Source: Elusimicrobiota bacterium (GTDB lineage Bacteria; Elusimicrobiota; Elusimicrobia; UBA1565; UBA9628). From it: a DNA stretch of 43,688 nucleotides. The notes under the pieces are model-generated. The model made no database searches and was not told where the DNA came from. It worked only from the letters and a program-made list of their open reading frames with translations. This document shows positions 39,678 to 43,688 of this stretch, in pieces. The position numbers were made by a program, and so were the translations under genes. Positions within the stretch are counted from its first letter, which is position 1. Each line of letters begins with the position of its first letter. The stretch is from positions 1 through 43,688 of the forward strand of contig JAUYSH010000144.1 in NCBI GenBank assembly GCA_030696455.1, written 5' to 3'.

Positions 39678-40780
39678 AGGGCCGGCACCGCCATCGCCGT
39701 CCTGCCGTTGAGGAACCAGGTCGTCATCGGACCCTTGCCCTTGACGTCGATGAGGCCGCGCTTCTCGCAGGAGAACGGCTCCGTCAGCCGCCCGCGGGTC
39801 GCCTCGGTCATTTGGACGCGCCCGGGGACCCCGTTGGACTCCATGCGGCTGGCCGTGTTGACGGCGTCGCCCCACAGGTCGTAGAGGAACTTGCTGCGCC
39901 CGATGACGCCCGCCACGACCGGGCCGGTGTCGAGGCCGATGCGGATGTTCAGCCCGCGGCCGCCGGCGTTGAAGGCGGCCACGGCGTCGAGCATGTCCAG
40001 CGCCGCGTCCGCGGCCCGCGCCGCGTGGTCCGCGGCCGGGATGGGAAGCCCCGCCGCGGCCATGTAGCAGTCGCCGATCGTCTTGATCTTCTCGAGGCCG
40101 CGGCGATCGGCGATGCGGTCGAAGCGGCTGAAGAGGTCGTTGAGCACCCCCACGAGGACCTCCGCGCCGACGCTCTGCGAGAACTTCGTGAAGCCGACGA
40201 TGTCCGCGAAGAGCACCGTCACCTCCGGGAAGCCGTCGGCGATGATATCCGTGAAGCCGTCGCCCGCGACCTCGGGCCGGCCCTTCAAGCGCACGGCGAT
40301 GGAGTAGGGCAGGACGTTGCGCAGCAGCCGCTCCGACATCTTCTGCTCGACGACGACCTGCTCGTAGAGGGCCTTCGTCTTCAGATGCAGGAGGCGGACC
40401 TCGAGGAGGTTGTGGACGCGGAGCAGGACCTCCGTGAGGTCGAAGGGCTTGCTGACGAAGTCGCGCGCGCCGGCGTTCAGCGCCCGCAGCTTATGATCGG
40501 GCTGGGCCGTGAGCACCAGGACCGGGAGATAGCCGTCGGTCTCGAGCTCCTTGAGGTCCTCCATCACCGCGAAGCCGTCCATCCCGGGCATCTGAAGATC
40601 GAGGAGGATCAGGTCGTAGCGGTGCGCCCGGTGCAGAGCCTTGACCTCGGAGGGGTCCATGGTGGCCTTCACGCAGATGTAGCCGGCCGACAGGAGCATG
40701 CGCTGGAGCAGCTGGATGTTGGATTTCTTGTCGTCGACGATGAGGATCCGCGCGCTCAGGATCTCGGCGGCCGCGATCAT
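39674..40780 (-). CDS. Response regulator with class III adenylate cyclase domain
   Basis: The 368-aa protein has a REC domain (ILIVDDKKSNIQLLQ, phosphoacceptor Asp in LILLDLQMPG, Lys in FVSKPFDL) and a class III cyclase domain: VTVLFADIVGFTKFS with the first metal Asp, KIKTIGDCYMAAAG with the second metal Asp and the Lys typical of ATP use, and LYDLWGDAVNTASRMES with the second adenine-specifying Asp. It should make cAMP under control of phosphorylation. The ATG overlaps the REC-GGDEF stop (TGATG). Its REC is very similar to that of the neighbour, a sign of recent duplication. Confidence 0.92.
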   Translation of the reverse strand: MIAAAEILSARILIVDDKKSNIQLLQRMLLSAGYICVKATMDPSEVKALHRAHRYDLILLDLQMPGMDGFAVMEDLKELETDGYLPVLVLTAQPDHKLRALNAGARDFVSKPFDLTEVLLRVHNLLEVRLLHLKTKALYEQVVVEQKMSERLLRNVLPYSIAVRLKGRPEVAGDGFTDIIADGFPEVTVLFADIVGFTKFSQSVGAEVLVGVLNDLFSRFDRIADRRGLEKIKTIGDCYMAAAGLPIPAADHAARAADAALDMLDAVAAFNAGGRGLNIRIGLDTGPVVAGVIGRSKFLYDLWGDAVNTASRMESNGVPGRVQMTEATRGRLTEPFSCEKRGLIDVKGKGPMTTWFLNGRTAMAVPAL

Positions 40781-41706
40781 CACGCGGCCACGCGCACGGC
40801 GTTCTTGCCCGCGCGCTTGGCCTCGTACAGGGCCGAGTCGGCCTTCTTCATCAGCGCCTCCGCGTCTTCGCCGTGGACCGGGAACAAGCCGACGCCCGCG
40901 CTGGCGGTCACCCCGACGGCCTTGCCGTCGATGAGGTACGGCTGCGCCACCATCTCGATGATCTTCGACGCGACGCCCGCGGCGTCCTCGGGGCCGCCGA
41001 CGTGCCACAGCGCGACGGCGAACTCGTCGCCCCCCAGCCGGGCCGCGGTGTCCTCGGCGCGGATCGCGAGCTCGAGGCGCCGCGCGACCAGCTTCAGCAG
41101 GATATCCCCGGTCCCGTGGCCGAGCTCGTCGTTGATCATCTTGAAGCCGTCGAGGTCGAGATAGACGACCGCCATCGCGCTCTTGTTGCGCTTGGCGTGC
41201 TCGAGCCCCATCGCCATCTTCTCGGACAGCAGGCGCCGGTTGGCGAGGCCGGTCAGCGGATCGTTGAGGGCCAGCGCCTCGAGCAGCCGGCCGTGGTCGA
41301 CGGCGGCCTTGTGCAGCAGGCGGACCTCCAGCATGTTGCGCACGCGCATGAGCACCTCGGAGAGGTCGAAGGGCTTGCTGATGAAGTCCCGCGCGCCGCC
41401 GTACAGCGCCCGCAGCTTGTGCCCGGGATGCGCGGTGACCGCCAGCACCGGCAGGTAGCCCTCGGGATCGAGCTCCTTGAGCGCGTCCATCACCTCGAAG
41501 CCGTTCATGCCCGGCATCTCGAGGTCGAGCAGGATCAGGTCGTAGGCGTTGGCGCGATGCAGGTCCCGGACCGCCCTCGGATCCGTCGTGGAGGCGACCC
41601 CGGAGTAGCCGGCGCCGGACAGCATCTTCTCGAGGAGGAGGACGTTGGTCTTGCTGTCGTCGACGATCAGCAGCTTCGCGTTCAGGATCGCGGAGGTGCT
41701 GATCAC
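40780..41706 (-). CDS. Response regulator diguanylate cyclase (REC-GGDEF)
   Basis: The 308-aa protein has REC (LLIVDDSKTNVLLL, Asp in LILLDLEMPG, FISKPFDL) and a GGDEF domain with DPLTGLANRR and an intact LGGDEF motif, so it should make c-di-GMP. RAED stands five residues before GGDEF, which is the canonical inhibitory I-site (RxxD), so the product should feed back. The start is GTG at 41706, overlapping the kinase stop (GTGA). Together with the kinase and the adenylate cyclase it forms a three-gene signalling unit. Confidence 0.94.
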   Translation of the reverse strand: MISTSAILNAKLLIVDDSKTNVLLLEKMLSGAGYSGVASTTDPRAVRDLHRANAYDLILLDLEMPGMNGFEVMDALKELDPEGYLPVLAVTAHPGHKLRALYGGARDFISKPFDLSEVLMRVRNMLEVRLLHKAAVDHGRLLEALALNDPLTGLANRRLLSEKMAMGLEHAKRNKSAMAVVYLDLDGFKMINDELGHGTGDILLKLVARRLELAIRAEDTAARLGGDEFAVALWHVGGPEDAAGVASKIIEMVAQPYLIDGKAVGVTASAGVGLFPVHGEDAEALMKKADSALYEAKRAGKNAVRVAA

Positions 41707-43688
41707 GGCTGCCCCTGCGCGTTCTTTCCGGGATGCCCGTCCGCGTAGCCCAGCGCCTCGCTCAAGGCCTCCATGAAGTCCGCGACCTTGATCGGCTTGG
41801 TGATGTAGCGGAAGAAGCCGGCTTTCATGCCCCGCTCGATGTCGAGCGGCATCGCGTTCGCGCTGATCGCGACGACAGGTATGTGCGCCGTCGCCGGATC
41901 CTCGCCCAGCAGCTTCAGGGCCTGGATGCCGCTGATGCCGGGCAGGTTGATGTCCATCAGGATGACGTCCGGCCGGCGCGCGCGCGCGAGCTCGATGCCG
42001 CTTTTCCCGTCCACCGCCGTGAGCAAGGTGATGTCGGGCTGGCGGGCGATGATCTGCTCGACGAGCTTCATGTTCGCGGGATTGTCCTCGACGTAAAGCA
42101 GCACGTGCCGGCGGCTCCCCGGCGCCGCGAACGTCCGGGACACGGCCGCCGCCTCGCCCTCCTCCGCCGTGAACTCCGGCTCGGCGACCGCCTTCAGCTC
42201 GAACCAGAACACGCTGCCGGTTCCGACGCCGCTTTCCACGCCGATGACGCCGGCCATCAGCTCGACGAGGCGCTTGGCCACCACGAGGCCGATGCCGGTG
42301 CCCTCCTCCCCGCTCGTCTCCCGGCCCAGGCGGTTGAACGGCTGGAAGAGCTGCGCCAGCTTTTCGGGGGAAAGGCCCGCGCCGGTGTCACGGACGCTGA
42401 TGCGCGTGCGGTCGGAGGAGCCCGGGACGCAGGCGACGACGACCGTCCCTTCCGGGCGGTTGTACTTGATCGAGTTCGACAGGAGGTTGATGAGGACCTG
42501 CTTCAGCCGCGTCCGGTCGGCGCGGACGTAGCAGGGGCGTTCGAATTCCGGGAACTCCATTTTTACGCCGTGCTGCTGCGCCTGAGTCTCGACCATGCCC
42601 TGGCATTCGAGCATGACCTCGGCCAGCGACACCGGCTCGCGCGACATCGGGACCTGGCCGGACTCGACCTTCGCGAGGTCGAGGATCTCGTCGATGAGCT
42701 TGAGGAGATGCCAGCCCGCGCGCAGGATCTGGCCGATGCTCTCCTTCTGAGCGGGCGACGGCGGCGGAGAATCCGATTCCATCAGCTGGCCGAAGCCGAG
42801 GATGGCGTTGAGCGGGCTGCGCAGCTCGTGGCTCATGCTGGACAGGAAATCCGACTTGGCCAGGTTGGCTTTCTCCGCCAGGGCCCGGGCGCTCTCCAGC
42901 TCGACGTTCTTCTCCTGCAGGACCTGGTCCAGGCGCCGGCGCTCGGTGACGTCGCGCGCGGACGCGAACACCCCTTGAAGCCTCCGGTCCCGGTCGTAGA
43001 ACGTCGTCGCGTTGTAGGACACCACGGTCTCCTTGCCGTCCCGGGCGCGCGCGGTGAGCTCGTAGTTGACGACCTTCTTCTCGCTGAGCACCTGCTTGAT
43101 GCCCGCCTCGGCGGCCTCGGGGTCGGTGAAGTAGTTCTTGAACGGCGCGCCGATCAACTCGTCCCGGGTGCAGCCGGTGAGCGCCTCCATCTGCTTGTTG
43201 ACGTCGGTGATGATGCCGGAGGGGGCGGTGGTGATGATCGCGTCGATGTTGGACTCGATGAGGGAGCGGGTGTAGAACTGCTGGTCGCGCAGGCGCTGGT
43301 CGAGCAGCTTCTGCTCCGCCTCGACCTGCTTGCGCGCGGTGTTGTCCGTGCCGATGAGCAGGTAGCCGATGATCGCGTTCTGGTCGTCGCGCAGGGCCGT
43401 GACCGATACGACGGCCGGAAAGCGGCTGCCGTCCTTGCGGATGTAGGTCAGCTCGTAGATGTCCTCGATGCCGCGCGACGCCTTGAAGACCAGCGCCTCG
43501 AAGCCCGGCGTGATCGCCGTCCCGAGCTCGGCGCTCAGGGTCTTGGCGCGCGTGATGACCTCCTGCGGGTCGGAGTTGTCGGCCGGGGTGATCTTGTTCA
43601 TCACGTCGGCGGCCGCGTAGCCCAGCATCCGCTCCGCGCCGAAGTTGAAGATCTGGATGACGCCCTTCGCGTCGGTCGCGATGCTCGA
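41703..43688 (-). CDS. Hybrid sensor histidine kinase (PAS-PAS-HisKA-HATPase-REC), N-terminus outside window
   Basis: The frame remains open to the window edge (upstream codons read IATDAKGVIQIFNFGAERMLGY, the start of a PAS domain), so the N-terminus is missing. It continues with a second PAS (IITTAPSGIITDVNKQMEALTG), HisKA (FLSSMSHELRSPLNAILGFGQLM, phospho-His), HATPase (NLLSNSIKYNRPEGTV, VRDTGAGLSPEKL, GTGIGLVVAKRLV) and a C-terminal REC (YVEDNPANM, Asp in VILMDINLPG). It probably passes phosphate to the two REC proteins encoded next in the operon. The sensed signal is unknown. Confidence 0.93.
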   Translation of the reverse strand, partial: SSIATDAKGVIQIFNFGAERMLGYAAADVMNKITPADNSDPQEVITRAKTLSAELGTAITPGFEALVFKASRGIEDIYELTYIRKDGSRFPAVVSVTALRDDQNAIIGYLLIGTDNTARKQVEAEQKLLDQRLRDQQFYTRSLIESNIDAIITTAPSGIITDVNKQMEALTGCTRDELIGAPFKNYFTDPEAAEAGIKQVLSEKKVVNYELTARARDGKETVVSYNATTFYDRDRRLQGVFASARDVTERRRLDQVLQEKNVELESARALAEKANLAKSDFLSSMSHELRSPLNAILGFGQLMESDSPPPSPAQKESIGQILRAGWHLLKLIDEILDLAKVESGQVPMSREPVSLAEVMLECQGMVETQAQQHGVKMEFPEFERPCYVRADRTRLKQVLINLLSNSIKYNRPEGTVVVACVPGSSDRTRISVRDTGAGLSPEKLAQLFQPFNRLGRETSGEEGTGIGLVVAKRLVELMAGVIGVESGVGTGSVFWFELKAVAEPEFTAEEGEAAAVSRTFAAPGSRRHVLLYVEDNPANMKLVEQIIARQPDITLLTAVDGKSGIELARARRPDVILMDINLPGISGIQALKLLGEDPATAHIPVVAISANAMPLDIERGMKAGFFRYITKPIKVADFMEALSEALGYADGHPGKNAQGQP

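Overview
The window is GC-rich, gene-dense bacterial chromosome from a diderm: it encodes an Omp85/BamA-like barrel, an OmpA-type lipoprotein, several lipoproteins and many exported enzymes. No rRNA or tRNA gene was recognised, so the phylum cannot be fixed. The mix (paralogous ECF sigma/zinc-finger pairs, STT3-like protein with TPRs, exported hydrolases with Pro/Ala-rich leaders) would fit an uncultured lineage such as Elusimicrobiota, but that is a guess. Codon use and GC are uniform except in the first ~1.4 kb, which is visibly less GC-rich and looks acquired.

Layout. 1-1371: two toxin-antitoxin modules (BrnT/BrnA, then YefM/YoeB) separated by an 81-bp element with the hallmarks of an integron attC site, so this looks like the end of a cassette array. 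1444-4304: HEAT-repeat protein, Cys-rich M15 peptidase, MATE transporter. 4379-16709: an ECF sigma factor and a small zinc-binding anti-sigma factor, then a tightly overlapping run DUF1295 / CFA-like methyltransferase / DUF1365 / DUF2878 / FAD amine-oxidase-like enzyme / CFA synthase / NTF2-like lipoprotein, a convergent YceI-like gene, a lipocalin-photolyase-lipocalin operon, a CbiX-like chelatase and an SRPBCC-epimerase fusion. This resembles the photo-oxidative stress and membrane-lipid modification regulons run by ECF sigma/ChrR-type pairs in proteobacteria. 16736-18444: a yybP-ykoY (Mn2+) riboswitch with its own terminator in front of terB-like and terC genes. 18476-30846: tex, exported msrB, an exported HExxH peptidase, an STT3-like membrane protein, an ABC-F ATPase, a second ECF sigma/anti-sigma pair linked by a 20-codon ORF, a Deg-type protease, a pseudouridine synthase and small proteins. 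31065-39677: DEAD-box helicase, exported endonuclease I, FKBP isomerase, CoA-binding protein, CPXCG protein, OmpA lipoprotein, Omp85 barrel, and a phosphatidylserine-decarboxylase-like enzyme with a small partner. 39674-43688 (minus strand): a signalling operon of hybrid histidine kinase (cut by the window end), REC-GGDEF and REC-adenylate cyclase.

Two genome-wide habits stand out. First, at roughly 15 or more operon heads a TAnnnT -10 hexamer ends only 5-11 nt before the start codon and no Shine-Dalgarno site is present, which implies mainly leaderless mRNAs; a minority of genes (HEAT, yceI-like, cbiX-like, terB-like, fkpA-like, the 38287 gene) have normal AGGAG-type sites. Second, genes inside operons are chained by stop/start overlaps (ATGA, GTGA and, in two places, apparently CTGA), and five of seven convergent pairs overlap at their 3' ends.
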